Shown: positions 1 through 12,900, counted from the stretch's first letter. The stretch is 64,000 nucleotides of DNA from Ampelocalamus luodianensis (GCA_036346255.1 CM070633.1:12152001-12216000); one strand, 5' to 3'. Program-made: numbers and translations. Notes: generated from the letters alone by a model not told the origin.

Positions 1-2562
1 ACTGGCGGCGCGCGTGCGGTGCTTCGCCGGTGAACCGCCGGTGAAGATTAGTTTAACTCTAATCATGTCTTCTTTGAGTCAGCGATTTGTGGGCCTCTCT
101 GGTAATCGCATTTAGAAATCCTTTAATCCGGCCCGTTATTTGTTCTACGAGTCAACGCCATGTGGGTCCATGTTGTCGATTAGGTTTGTGTAGTTACGGT
201 TATCGTTTTCTCGATGGGAGCGTATTTCTCTGTGTGAGTGTTTTAGGTTTGCACCTTAGTGGTAGAAGGCGTATTCTTTGAATCGCCCGGCGTCACTTTA
301 AGCGAGTCTTATTTGTGCACAGGCGTTCGCGGGCCCATTGTCGATGGTGGGGCTTCTTGGTAGCGGTGAAAAAGTATTTAGTGCTTTAGTATTTACGAAA
401 TGCTTTTACATTTGCCTTTGTTAAATCAATTAAACTTGTAAAATGCATAACTAATTCAATTTTTATCAAATTGCATGAAACACATCTTTATTATTTTCAT
501 TTTAAATGTATTATTTACTAAAATTAGTTTCATCCATGTCTCTGTAGCAAAAAAATCTGTTATCTAATAAAATGATGTCTTATGTATCTTCTAAATTAGA
601 AAATGCATATCTTTTCCAATAATTGTCCAAATTCAATGAACCCAGTTTTGTAAAATTTCATTTTCAGTATACTAACTGTTAGGATAGGTTTTATACACTG
701 TTTACTGTTTATGAAAAGTTGTTAAGTAACTAACTAGTGGCATGTTGTGTTTTAGCTTAGAAAATTCATAGAAAATTATTAGCATCTTAAAATGATTCGT
801 TCTCTGTTTCTAAATTTTGTTATATCTTGTTTAGGCTCTTGTGTGAATTTTGGCATGAGTTGATGTTGTTGTATGCTTGAGTTTTGTCGGTGTTATTCGT
901 CCTTATTTCTTTGTTGTGTTCGATCGTTAGGCCGATATTTGCGGCAACCACGAGGGCGATCCTCCTACCATATTGAGCAACGCAACAACCGAACAACGAT
1001 TTGATCATGATTAATCCCAGTATTTTAAAGTTTAATATTTTGTTTAATTTGTATGTATGCATCGCTTAATTTGTGTTAAAATGGTTAGTTAAATCGTGTT
1101 GCATATCACGTAGACAAAATATGGATCTCTACTACGAGCCTAAGTTATTTCTTTGTGATTAGAGATCATTTGGATGATCTCTTGTCACTTAGTAGATTGG
1201 GTCAACTTGTAGACATGCTTAGCTATCGGTAGAAGCTGGCGGTTATCGACTTTAGTCGGTAACCTTGATCTACAAAATTTACTATAACTTTATGTTTTAG
1301 CATTTACGCTATGTTTATCTGCAAAACTAAAAATGAAAACAAAAATGGTTTAGACTTGGGCACAATGGTAAGGCTGGTGTGATCATTTGGGTGTATTTGG
1401 AAAGGTGCAGAGTCAATTAGGGGCCAGGTTACTTGCCACCGTCTTGAGCATTTTGCGTGCTAACCACACTAGAGTATATGGGACCTCTCTTGACCTAGTA
1501 CTTTGGCGTGTATTGGCTCGGGTCGCGAGGAGGTCGCGGGAGGGATGGAGGTGGGAGCATGGTAGTTGTCAGCTTTATCTGAGTGGGTAGTTGTCTTTCG
1601 GCTTTACCATGTAGCGTATGGTGTTTCTACCCATCGGCGGCTCGAGGTTGATACACAATATTGGAAAGCAGTCTCGTAGGACTTTGTCTTGCATACCCGG
1701 AAGTGTGCTTTGGCTTAAAGGCGATGCAGAGTGTGGGTACATTGGTACACCTGCGGGGTTAAAACTATTCGAATAGCCTCGTCTAGGTTATGGACACGCT
1801 CGGATCGCCCGTAAGAACTAGACTACAACATTTAAATTAAAACTTGATGGGTGAGTGCGAATGCGGGATTAGTGCTATTGTTGGGGTGACTATTGGGATA
1901 GTCACTTCTAGGTTGTTTATCTTTACGCTATTGTTATTAATATCCTTCTTGTTATTCCAATCTTAAAAATGAATTGCAAACTTGCCTTCAGTGTATATTA
2001 CCTTATTGCAAATGAAAATTGGCTTTATGCAAATAAAACATATGGCCTCCACTAAACAAGCCTGCATGTAGCATATGAGCAGTGCGCTGGTTCACACGTC
2101 GGTCTTGCGGGTACAAAGACAATCTTTGTACTCGGTGCTTTGCTTAATGTTTTTGTTGCGAGAGGAAGAAGGTGAGCCTCGGGGTCCTCATACGTGGTGT
2201 CTTTGTCGCCGTGGGTGGCGACTAGGCTTGGCGGTCGGTCCGGATGCCTTGTGGGTTGAAGGCTGCGATTGGCTTTGTTTATAGCCATCTTATGGCACTT
2301 TGCTTCATTGTCTTTTTGTTGTTATTTGTGTATCTTGTGGCGATCGGCCATTATGCATAATATTGTTACTATTTGTTTATCTTCCGTTTGGAAGTGTGGT
2401 GTTTGGACTCTATGTGTGGAATGGGTTGATGTCTAATTTTGTGCAGGGGTGTGTATCTTTGCTTTAGGAAGTATACATATCTCGAGATCGATTTATTTGA
2501 TTTGTGATGCTAGGACCGGTGGTTGGTTAAGCATTACAAACCAAATAAGCTAAGTCCTCACA
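1..2562 (+). repeat. A2: 3' part of a Ty3/gypsy LTR, cut by the window edge
   Basis: This stretch aligns throughout with the last ~2.6 kb of the LTR at 33970-38182. It shares the GGGTCCATGTTGTC block, the AT-rich middle, the hairpin at 1241-1264, the palindrome at 1765-1776 and the terminal TCCTCACA at 2555-2562. The first ~1.6 kb of the LTR lies outside the window. No primer site follows the terminus; instead an antisense LTR of the same family begins. So this is the 3' LTR end of a + strand element inserted into that antisense LTR. Short open frames inside it are chance. Confidence 0.85.
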
Positions 2563-4779
2563 AATTTTCATGAAGCAGAACCAGTATCTAAAACCTATCT
2601 AACAATTAGTATCTGAAAATAGAATTTTCTGAGTGGGTTCATTGAATTTGGACAATTATTGAAAGAGATATGCATTTTCTAATTTAGAAGATACATAAGA
2701 CATCATTTTATTAGTTAACAGATTTTTGCTCTGAGAGACATGGATGAAGCTAATTTTATCAAGTAGTACACTTAAAATGAAAATTGCTGACACTTGGTTT
2801 CATGCAATTTGGATAAAATTTGAATTAGTTATGCATTTTACAAGTTTAATTGAATTAACGAGATCAACAGAAAACACAAACGAAATACTAAATCATTTCG
2901 AAATCTATAATGCATTTATACCATTTCGCACCTGACCAGCTAGCCTTGTGACCAGCGGGCGCGAAAATCTTGACCAGAACGGCCCGGCCCGCGAAAGTGG
3001 CGTCGAAGGTGTATTCTAAGAATACGTCTTGACTTACCAAAGTGCAAACGACACACTCTCACAAAGAAATCGCTTCCCGGAGGAAGCGCATTCACGGAGC
3101 TACACAGCCCTAGCGCGACATGGACCCACATGGCGACTTCGGAAGAATAAATAACGGGCTGGATTAAAGGATTTCGCGCGATTAACCAAGAGGCCCACAA
3201 ATCGGGATACAACTAAAGAACTTAATTACGGCTAAAGGCGAGATTAGACCTTAACAGCGGCTCGGCGGACTCCAGCGCGAGTGCGGCGGCGATGTGGAGG
3301 ATCTGGGGCGGAGCGGTTCCACAGGCTTGCTAGTGGCCTCACTGGTTGCGCGGCCCCACGAACACAATGGTGCGGTCACGAGCCAAATGGTCGTCGGAGG
3401 TGAGCTCACGGCGGCGGAGGCGGAGAAAGCCACTTTGCCCAGGAGAAGGCGCTACGAGCGAGGAGCTTTGGGAAGGTGCGCAACCGCCTTGACTCGGGAA
3501 GGATAAGCCCAAGATAACGCCGATGAAGAGGACGGCGGCGGAATTGCTGCGGCGGCGGAACACCGTGCTCGAAGAACGGTCGCCTGACCTCGAGGATGCA
3601 CCAAAGAACAAAATAAGATCACCACTAGACTCGGTGAAGCAATGCGATCCTAAAGGACCAAGCGCGAGCTTGACACTTACTAGAAACGCCCGAGGCTCGT
3701 GGGGCGAGCTCACCGGAGGCGGGGCGAAGACACCACCCTTGGCGATTCAGCTGGGCGACAAGGATCGGGATGGCCAAAATGGGCGGCGCGGCGTGGTTCA
3801 CGATGGTGAGTTGTGGGCTCAAGGGCTTCTCCAGCGGCGGCGCTACGCCGTTCCCTCTCGGCCGAAACAAGAAATCGGGCGGAGATAGCGCGAAGCATAA
3901 AGGAGAAGAAGTGGGTGAGCTCGGGGCTTTTATGAAGTCGCGGCGATGCCTCGGCCGGACACGAGGGCATAAAGGTGGCGGCGGCGAGTGCGCGCGCATG
4001 CGATTGCGGAGCTCGGTGGTGCGGAGAAGGCGAGGTGATCTTGGCGGGTAGGGTCCACACAGCCGCGGCCCGTGGCGGTGCGGCGATGGTTTGACTTGAT
4101 CGGTCGCCGAGCCGTTGGATCCGAAATGGGCGGTGAGATTGGTGTATGCATTCGGACAGGTCGGTTTGCGCCGCATAGCGTGGATCGTTCGATTTGCATC
4201 GGACAGTCACGATCGATTGGACTCGCGCGAGTGCGACTAGGTGGTGCGGCCGAGGCCAAGTGGTGCAGTCGGACTCGAGCTGAGTTGGGTTCGGGCAGAG
4301 CAGTGTTTTAGAATTTGATTTAAAAGACAGAGAAGGTTGGGGAATTTTTAGTGGTAGCTCTGAGCTCCAAAAATTTCCAAATTTTATGGTAGCTATTAGG
4401 GACAGAGGACAACCTTGTGAAATTTTCCAGGAGTTTTTATGCTCTGGATTTCTCCCACTAAAATTCACAAGCTCTTTGAGCAGAAGTTTGACCAGATTTC
4501 AAACTAGGTTGACTTGGCCATTTGAAATAGCAAATAAAATCTAAAAATTGTGAAATAATTCAGGAGGTAGATAGGATGATCAAGATGATAGGAAAAATAA
4601 TTTCAGAGGATGATCACAAGTTTGAAAGCTAAGAATTTCTTGACAACAATTTCCATTCACAAGAATTTAATTCTAGAAAATGGAAATTTCTAGAAATTTG
4701 GAAAACTACCAAATGATTTGATGAGACAACAAAAGTTTTATTTCTCCTCATGATTTTACATTTGAAATACAAACCCTAA
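2563..4779 (-). repeat. A3: antisense LTR fragment of the same gypsy family
   Basis: The reverse complement matches roughly the first 2.3 kb of the element-A LTR. It runs from the AT-rich middle at 2563-2930, through a GC-rich block at about 3240-4310, to the 5' U3 tract near 4310-4779 (TTTGAAATACAAACCCTAA is the reverse complement of the LTR start region). The last ~15 bp of the LTR start are missing, and no polypurine tract follows. I read it as the remainder of an older antisense element that received insertion A2. The many overlapping open frames in the GC-rich block are not conserved as proteins. Confidence 0.82.
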
Positions 4780-4809
4780 GTTTGAAACATATACAACAAG
4801 CACCCCCAA

Positions 4810-5880
4810 TTGACTTGCAGAACTTTGGAGCTTTCATGGCGGCCGGACTCGGTGATGAACACCATGATAACTCAAATGCAAGCTATGAACAACGGGCCAA
4901 CAACAACAACAATCAACGATATGGAGCCCAGTGCTCATGGTCACCATGGACCATCAAACTTGCGAATTTATGAGGACTCGTCCACCAACATTTTACGGAC
5001 ACGTCTCTCGATGGAAGCGAGCGATTGGCTCGAGTTATCGAAAGGAAGCTGCGATCACGGTGCGGCGATCGTGAAAAGGTTACGTATGCCGCGCACGGAT
5101 GGAAGGCTTTGCTGTTGAATGGCGGAGAACTTCTATGCGCGCGAAAAGCATACGAGGATATCACAGGAAGAATTTTACGCCGCTTTCGCGTTATCACGTG
5201 CGAGAAGGCATTATCGATCGAAGAAGGATGAGTTCGCGCTCTCAAGCAGGAGCTATGTCGGTGTCGACTACCTCAACAAGTTTTCACGACTAGCTCGCTA
5301 TGCATTGGAAGATGTAGCCACGGACAAGGCTCGCCAAAGTCGCTTTTGAAGGGACTAAACCTTTGGACTACAAGTCGGTTTGATCGCCCATACTTTTCAC
5401 GATTTCCAGAGCTGGTCAACAAAGCCTTTGTTCTAGAGGACAAGCGCAAGGAGGCGGAGGATAGCAGTAAGCGCGGATGGCTCGAAAGGAACCATCAATC
5501 ACGTGAGAGCAAAACGGTGCGGCGCGGTTCAATAGGTTTCCACCGGACCTCGTTGAGCACACACAACTTCAACACCCGCCCGTGCTCGAGAACACGCAAC
5601 CTGCGCGTCAACCCCAATCCGAGGAAGCAACGGTAGAGACGCGCAAAGGTGCATTACACACAGCCGTCGGCCGGGACATTTTGCCAACGATTGTCGCAGA
5701 GGAACAATCACTCGATGCGCTTCAACCTTGGAGCTACTCCATCAAGACACCAGCACGAGGCATCAACCAAGGAGCTTCACAAGTTGCGGTCAAGCGGGAG
5801 GAGCACCACGATCCGTGATCGAGCGTGTCAACCACATCACTCGGAAGGAGCCGGGAATCACGGACGTCGTCTTGGGTAAG
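4810..5880 (+). pseudogene. E gag remnant
   Basis: Translated pieces show an NTMITQMQAMNNG-like N-terminus, a degenerate FLRTxPP-like segment followed by EASDWLE (4950-5035), and a YLNKFSRLARYALEDVATD segment (about 5265-5330). These match the nucleocapsid-precursor region of plant chromoviruses (retrotransposon gag family). The reading frame changes at least four times. A segment reading LVNKAFVLEDKRKEAEDSSKR (5415-5475) corresponds to the region just before the zinc knuckle. I cannot find an intact CCHC box. The protein would have formed the particle; this copy cannot make one. Confidence 0.7.
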
Positions 5881-5889
5881 TTTACTGGT

Positions 5890-6200
5890 TAACTTTCGGT
5901 ACTGCATCATTTTGTTTGATTACGGACCTTCGCATTCATTTGTTTTGGAATGTTTGCAACCAAGAATAATTTAGAAGTTATGCAACTTAAGCATACTCTG
6001 TTAGTCGATCGCTTGGAGCGAGCTAAGTACTAGAGTGGGATGTTTAGGAGCTAAGTTACTCATAGGCGGAGTTGAGTTTCTAGCCAACCTAATTGTCCTA
6101 GACACCCAAACCCTAGATGTCATTTTGGCATGGATTGGTTATCAAGCACAAAGCCGTGCTAGATTGTGGCGAGGCCGTGCGATCGAGGATGCCAGGAAAC
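5890..6200 (+). pseudogene. E protease remnant
   Basis: A retropepsin-like segment is visible. The active-site loop appears as FDYGPSHSF near 5918-5945, where the catalytic DSG triad reads DYG. The C-terminal part reads EFLANLIVLDTQTLDVILAW (about 6073-6133), matching the LDVILGMDWL end of gypsy proteases. Loss of the serine and the frame breaks make it non-functional as written. Confidence 0.65.
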
Positions 6201-6389
6201 AAGGTAGAGTTTCTAGCCACCTCGATTCGTGATGGACATTTGCTAGTAAGCAGTTTGAAGACCCTTTCCTTGGAAGAAGTACCGGTGGTCGGTGAATACC
6301 GGATGTGTTTCGGAGGAGTTACGGAATGCCAGGATCGTGACATTGAGTTTGTCATCGACCTAGTGCGAGGACAACACCGATTTCAAAGA

Positions 6390-7010
6390 GACCTTATCGG
6401 ATGCCGGTAGATGAGTTGGTGGAGATGAAGAAGCGGATAGAAGAACTTCTTGAGAAAGGTTTACGTGAGACCTAGTTAAATCGCCATGGGGGAGCGCGGT
6501 GTTGTTTGTCAAGAAGAAAGATGGAAGTATGAGGATGTGTATAGATTACTGTTCTCTCAACGAAGTTACCATCAGAACAAGTACCCACTACCGGATAGAT
6601 GATATGTTTGATCGGATGAAAGGGCGGAGTGTTTTCAAAGATCGACCTGCGATCGAGGTTACCACCGACTAAAGATTTGTCCTAAGGATATCACGAAAAC
6701 CGCTTTCTCAACACGGTATGGACATTATGAGTTCTTAGTCATGTCCTTTAGTGCGACTAATGCCCTGCATACTTCATGAACATGATGAATAAAGTATTCA
6801 TGGAATATTTGGACAAGTTCGTAGTTGTGTTCATTGATGATATTCTAGTGTACTCCAAGTCGGAGGAAGAACACGCAGAGCATTTAAGGATAATATTGGA
6901 AAAACTCGAGAGCATCATTTGTATGCCAAGTTCGATAAGTGTGATTTTTGGAAGAAAGAAGTTGATTTCCTTGGTCATGTGATGATGGTAGAGAGTGTGA
7001 TTGACCGGTA
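6390..7010 (+). pseudogene. E reverse transcriptase remnant
   Basis: Segments in order are YRMPVDELVEMKKRIEELL (6390-6455), KKKDGSMRMCIDYCSLNEV (6511-6570), a frame-broken KYPLPRIDD block (6577-6605), a broken SKIDLRSGYHQ block (6636-6668), MSFSATNA (6740-6765) and FVVVFIDDILVYSKSEEEHAEHL (6819-6887). The catalytic aspartate pair is kept in FIDD. At 6651-6670 the nucleotides read CGAGG and CCGAC where the conserved protein demands CAGG and CCAGC, so these frame breaks may be base-call artefacts. Confidence 0.78.
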
Positions 7011-7133
7011 AAGTTATAGCGATGTTACATTAGGAGCGCCCAAGGCCGTGACTCAGTCGCGATTTCTTGGGAATGGCGAGTTATTACGCCGTTTCATCGA
7101 AGGATTCTCATCAATTGCTAAGCCCTTACGCAA

Positions 7134-7580
7134 TTGTTGAAGAAGGAGAAAAAGTTCACTTGGACTCCGGCTGTGAGAAAGTTTTCAGAAGCGAAGAAGC
7201 GTTTGACTTCACCCAGTGCTGATTTTGCGGATATTCGCAAGGATTTCGATATCTATTGTGATGCTTTGCGTCAAGGATTAGGATGCGTCGATGCAAGAAG
7301 GAAGAGGTGTAAGCTTATCGTCAAAGCGATTGAGACCTCGAGAGAATTACCATACTCATGATGCGGAATTAGCCTGTCGTAGTGCATACTTTAAAGATTT
7401 GGCGTCATTACCTCGCCGGTGTCATTTGTGAAGTCTACAGATCATAAGAATCTAAAGTATATCTTCACCGATCGATTTGAACATGAGGCAGAGAAGATGG
7501 CTAGAATTGATCAAGGATTATAATCTTGGAATCCATTACCATCTGGAAAAGCCAACGTAGTCACAGAGCGCTCTAAGTCG
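7134..7580 (+). pseudogene. E RNase H remnant
   Basis: The connection segment (LLKKEKKFTWT, 7135-7165) leads into an RNase H fold with DFDIYCDALRQGLGC (7243-7290), a broken ASRQL-like region, STDHKNLKYIFT (about 7435-7470) and a degenerate VADALSR motif near 7560. First-strand RNA removal would be its role. The frame changes several times. Confidence 0.65.
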
Positions 7581-7619
7581 TAAGAGATTCTTGCAATGCT
7601 TTGGAAGTAAGGAGAGTTG

Positions 7620-8920
7620 CCGGAGCCATCTGAAGAATTTGAAGCTAAAGCTAGAAGTTGTGCAGAAGGATTTGTAGCCAATTTGGAAATCTGTCTATCT
7701 GGAGAAGCAAATTCGTGAAGCACAACCAAAGGATCATGTGTTGTGAGACATCAAGGTCAAAATGGCGAAGGAAATTCAAAGATTTCACCAAGGATGATCA
7801 AGACATACTACGGATTAATGGTCGTATATCGTGTACGGATATCGATGGTCTAAAACGATTAATCTTAAAGGAGGCCCATGACTCAAAGTATTCGATTCAC
7901 CACGGAAGTACCAAGATGTACGGGATGTTAAGACTAAATTTTGGTGGCCAAATCTGAAGCGAAGTCGAGTTCGTTGCCTTGTGCGACACTGTCGAAAAGT
8001 AAAGCGAACACGAGAGACGGCGGGTTTCTTTGCAACGTGAATTCGGAATGGAAGTGGGAAGAGATCGGTATGGATTTCATTACGGTTTACCCAAGACTCA
8101 ATCGGGTTCGATTCGATCACAGGTAATAGTCGATCATTTGACCAAGGTCGCCCATTTTACGCGATCAAAACCACGTACTCGAGGACCGCCTTGCGAGTTG
8201 TACATGGCGGGGTGTCGGTTGCGGTGTGCCCAAAAGATAGTGTCGGTCGAGGATCTCGGTTCACCTCGTTTTGGCGAGCTTGCATGAAGCATTAGTACCC
8301 ATCTGAATTTGATACGCGTATCATCCCGAGACGGATGGGACCGATGAAAAGTCAATCGAGATATTGGAGGATATGTTGAGAGCTTGTGCTCTAGCTAATC
8401 TTTGCCGATGGGATAGAAGTTTCTTGTATGCACGAATTTTAGTACAACAATAGTTACCGAGCTAGTATGCAAATGTCACCATTTGAAGCCTTGTATGGTC
8501 GTACTGCGAACCGTTGAATTGGTGAAAGCGGTTGAGCGATCGGTTTGGTCGGACATTATTCGAGAAGCGAGAAGAGCAAGTGGCCATGATCGAGAGAAAG
8601 ATTGAAGATAGCTCGGTCGAGCGGAAGAGCTATGCGATAATCGTCGTCGTGACCTCGACTTTGAACGAGGATTTCGTTTATCTTGGTGACCCGCTCGGAG
8701 GTGTCAAAGGTTTCATGCCAAAGGAAGCTTGCCCCTAGGTATGTTAGTGCATTCAAGATTTTGGAGCGCGTGGAAGTTGCTTACGATTGGAGCTGCGCGA
8801 TGCGTTAGCGAGTACATGATGTCTTTCATGTCTCGCGATTGAAGAAGTGTCTTCGTGTGCGGAGGAGCAAGCCCGTTGGAATCAATTGACTTGAAGGAGG
8901 ATCTTACCTACCGCGCCGCC
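7620..8920 (+). pseudogene. E integrase remnant with C-terminal end cut off
   Basis: The zinc-binding start is seen as EAHDSKYSIHHGSTKMY (7872-7920). The catalytic core is in WKWEEIGMDFITVYP (8050-8095) and VIVDHLTKVAHFTRSKPRT (8125-8180). EDMLRACALANLCRWD-like text occurs near 8370-8410. The C-terminal end carries HDVFHVSRLKKCLRV (8815-8860), the linker before the chromodomain in Tekay/Del-type elements. The match stops after EDLTYR (about 8898-8916), so the chromodomain itself is missing. The break coincides with the start of LTR F. Confidence 0.7.
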
Positions 8921-9400
8921 ATGTTTCCGAGCCCAAGCCCGCATGAGACACGACAACGCATCCTTTCCAACTAAACCCCTTCTAGAAAACGTGCCAAATC
9001 TTATCCCCATCTCAACCGCACCTATTGCCAGAAAATCATATCCCGAACCGTTCAAAATCGAAATCGATCTCGTGGTCGATTTTGTGGATTCTTTTAGGGT
9101 TTTCACCGCCGCACGCCACGTGAGCCCTCCGACCCCTATAAAAGGCCCCCGAGGATCGTCTCTCCCGCATCAGAACCCCAAACCCGTAACCCGAGAGCCC
9201 TCGCGCCGCCCCCCGCCGATTCTAGGGTTTTCACCGCAAGGACGACTCGAGCTCTTCTCCTCGCCGCTGCCGCCCGAGCCCGCCGATCGCATCACCAAGA
9301 TCGCACGAGCATAAGCAATCTCCACGGTGCCATCCACTTCGCGAGCCGCCAATTGCCCCGTCCGACAAAACCCATGACCCTCGCGCCTCCATTTCGCCGC
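8921..9400 (+). repeat. F: left part of a gypsy-type LTR (U3 and promoter)
   Basis: After the truncated integrase of E the sequence turns into a promoter-like U3. It carries a TATA box at 9137-9144 and a GC-rich transcribed leader to 9400. Element B then interrupts it, and the leader continues at 57318. I cannot fix the LTR start. TG dinucleotides at 8926 and 8944 are both possible, and no polypurine tract precedes either, so this is not simply the 3' LTR of E. Confidence 0.6.
9137..9144 (+). promoter_or_regulatory. TATA box of LTR F
   Basis: TATAAAAG lies in a CC-rich context (CCCCTATAAAAGGCCC), followed within ~40 bp by a GC-rich leader. This is the usual form of a plant LTR promoter. Confidence 0.7.
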
Positions 9401-9907
9401 TGTGAGCACCGGAATATTTAACTAGTAACACTTAACCTCCAATTGGTTCTAGCGTTACTAATTAAACATTCTAAGCCTCGATGGACATATGCTTCCTGAC
9501 TGCAGCATATGCACATCATCACAAAATTACACATCATTTCCATACAACATACATCACTAAGTTCAACAACGACATACATAAAGTAAAGTTATTACAAAAG
9601 AGCCGACCAGGCCAAATAGAGCAATATACAAGAATGACAATGAAGCAAAAGGTGCCATAAGATGGCTAGAACAAAAGTCGACCGGTTAGCCATACACCCA
9701 CAAGGCAACCGGCCAGGCCGCCAAGCTAGGCGCCTCGAAGACTACCTGGCCTGACTCACAAAAGTGAGGCCCTTAAGCTCACCTTCTTCCTCTGCAACAA
9801 GTACATTTAAGCAAGATAACCGAGTACACAAAGGTACTGCAAGAGGCGACGTGTGGAATAGCGGACCTATTCATAAACTACATGCAAGCTTATTTAGGTG
9901 GAGGTTG
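9401..9907 (-). repeat. B left (3') LTR, terminal 507 bp
   Basis: This part matches 30797-31298 closely, including AAGCTCACCTTCTTCCTCTG and the CATGCAAGCTTATTTAGGTGG stretch. It is cut at 9907 by element C and resumes at 21031. The 6-bp AGGTTG is present on both sides of the insertion. No genes. Confidence 0.9.
9902..9907. repeat. Target-site duplication of element C, left copy
   Basis: AGGTTG directly abuts the left end of C and is repeated at 21025-21030. The empty site in B's other LTR (31291-31300 region) has one copy. Gypsy elements usually make 5 bp, so one base may be coincidence. Confidence 0.8.
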
Positions 9908-12900
9908 TGTGAGGACCCCAGTTTATTCGACTTGTAATGCTTAGCCTTCCATTGACCCTAGCATCACAATTCAAATAAACCAAGCCTCGAGATATGTATA
10001 CTTCCTAAATGCAGTATACACACCTCGTTACAAAATCATGTATCAAATCCATACAGCAAGAGGTTACAATAATAAAACTTCAATAAATACAACGAGAATG
10101 AACTTACAAGATAAATAACAAACTACACAGTGGAAGCAAAAGCCATAAGATGGCGATAAATAAAAACCAATTAGTGTGCCTTTACCACAAGGCAACCAAC
10201 CGGCCGCCAAGCTAGTCGTCAAACCATGACACATCTCACAAAAGGAAGCCCTTGGGGCTCACCTTCTTCCTCTGCAACAAAAACATTAAGCAAAGCAACC
10301 GAGTACAAAAATTGTTTTTGTACTGCAAGACCGACGTGTAAGGGTAATGAACTATAATTAACTACATGCAAGCTTTATTTAAGTGGAGGGCTCTGGACTT
10401 ACTTTTGGCGAGAAAGCAAGTTTTCTTTTGCAATAATGTAATAGTTTGAAGGCGGTTTAACAATTCAATTTTATTTGCGAAATAACGATCTGACAGAAGT
10501 AGTGACAAAAGACATCTGGAGATGACCAACCCATTGGCCATCACAACAATAGTATGAACACCGTTGATACCAACCCATCAAGTTTTAATTAAAAGGTTGT
10601 AGTCTAACTCTTGAAAAGCTTACCCAAGCGTGTCCATCACCTAGGGCGAGGCTATTCGAATAGTTTTTAACCTGGGGTGTACCATGTACCCACACTTCGC
10701 ATCGCCTTTAAGCCAAAGCACACTTAGAAGGTATGCCAGCACAGCTAAGTCTTACGAGACTTTTTCCAATATTGTATATTAACTACGAGTCGCTCGTATG
10801 GATAGAAATCCATACGCTTACATGGTAAAGCCGAAAAGACAACTACCCACTCGGGGGTAAAGCTTTTGGACAACTACCATGCTCCCAACACCATCCCTCC
10901 TGCGACCTCCTGCGACCGGAGCCAATACACGCCAAAGTACTAGGTCAAGAGAGGTCCCATATACTCTAGTGTGGTTAGCACGAAATGCTGGATAAAAATT
11001 CACTCAGAAGATGTTCGGTCCTTAATTGACACAGGCACCATTCGATCACACCCAAGAATCACACCATCTTACCATTGTGCCCGCGTCGAAATCATTTTGT
11101 TTTTAGTTTTCACAATTAAACATAGCAAAAATGCTGAATCATAAAGTTATAATAATTTTTGTGTGATCAAAGTTATCGACTAAGTCGATAACCGCCCAAT
11201 TCTACCGGTATCTAAGCATGGCTAAGCATCATATCGTAAAGACAAATAAAAGGCCCTAAATCATTCACAGGGCTCTAATTCACCAGTGATAATAATATTC
11301 CTAAGGTAGTGGCAGGGGTGAACAATTTTCAGGGAAACCATGCAATGGGATTAACTACCTCTAATCTACAAAATTACTTTGACACAAAAGCATGCATACA
11401 TACAGGTTAAACAAAATATTAGACTTGAAAATAATGGGAATGAAGCTGGATATGATCAAAGCGCTTGCCTTTGCTTTGTTTGAGATATTCGACTTGCTGC
11501 AGAGGATCGCTCTCGATAACAACGCCATCTAACGACTAAAACTGCCAAAGCGAAAAACAGCGAATAAACACCAGAATGCCAACAGCAACCAAAAATCAAA
11601 CACACAGAAGATAGAAAGTGAATTTAGGAACAACAAATTAGTGATTGTAGATTATTTAAATAAGTTAGGATTTCTTCTGATTGTTCTTTCCAAACTCACA
11701 TTTTCCATGATAATCATACAGTCAAAAACAATCCTCTTATATGCTCTCCTCTTTCGACAGACTTTGATGGTGATTGTGTGCACATCAATTAGCTACAACA
11801 TATTATCACACTTTAATTAACTAACTATTCTAAGCAACTATTACTGCGATAAGTTCATTTAGACAAACAAATTGGCTAACTCACTTAGTGACCTAATTGT
11901 CTTACACAGCATTTTGCTAAAAGAAAACATAAGGTCTTGCAAATGGGTTCATTGACAATTCAGGTTTTCTACTATTCAACTTGTCTTCTCTATCCAACAC
12001 TTTAACTGACAATAACTAAACCAGTTAATTGTTCCCTGCTATTTTCTGAAAATTCACCACCACCAAGGACTTTCAGATTTGGTTACTTATTTTAAATAGT
12101 TGCCCAAAGACTAGTTAGATTCTGACAACTCGAACTACTGCATTATTCATACCAGCAGTCTATTGATAACAGTAATGTCTCAAGTTTTTCTTTGCACTCA
12201 TCTTTTCTTCTCTGCAACTTTCTGAAAATTCTCATCCAGAATTGGTTGCCACAGGCAGCTAGGACAACAATAACTACTAGTGTTAGCCCAGACCTTAGCC
12301 TTCAAACAAAAATCTGAACTTCTACAGATAACCGAGCATACATCCTTTAACAGGACATATCTCAGAGCTGAACCCTATTAGCCAATTTTTACTTAGACCT
12401 CAATTCCCAGCTTAGCTATTTCAATGAGTGGTCAGTTGACATACCCAATATTGGCCTAAAGAAAACTTTGATTAACTTCAGACTTCTCCCATTGTTTACT
12501 CAGCCTACAAAAGCAAAACCTTCAGTACTTAAGTGTGTTGGTTAATTTCCCTCTAAAACTCAACTTCCAACTTTGTTAATACACTTGAGTGAACTAAAAG
12601 ACATCCATAAAAGCTGCTAGTATAGGATAGTTAGCTTAGCAAAAGAGTTCTCCTGACAAACCAAGTTTTCACAACTCTCAGATGAATCAACACAGCAATT
12701 ACAGAAATGAAGTGCCTCTAACTAACTTCTAGATTTCTAAACCAATCACTAAATGATACAACACAGTAAGTGCATGCTTGCAGTAAAACCTAATCAATCG
12801 GATTCATCCACAAATCTGAACTCTTACCTCCAATTTCCTATCTCAATCACTACTTAATTCAAATGCTTCTGCAAATTGCTGAGTAAACTCCCCCACTAAA

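Larger units (their letters stand above)
4780..8920 (+). mobile_element. E: decayed Ty3/gypsy chromovirus body without recognisable LTRs
   Basis: Gag, protease, RT, RNase H, integrase and integrase C-terminal remnants occur in that order on the + strand, which is the Ty3/gypsy order. Frameshifts occur every 100-300 bp. Neither end has an LTR of its own: the left end abuts antisense LTR A3, and the right end stops inside the chromodomain-linker region where LTR F begins. It is the most degraded coding element here and probably among the oldest. Some of its frame breaks fall at CAG/CTG positions and may be sequence errors. Confidence 0.8.

Noticed and set aside
8921..9400. LTR F as the 3' LTR of element E
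   Set aside because: No polypurine tract, the chromodomain is missing, and the far end of F cuts element G and not a continuation of E.
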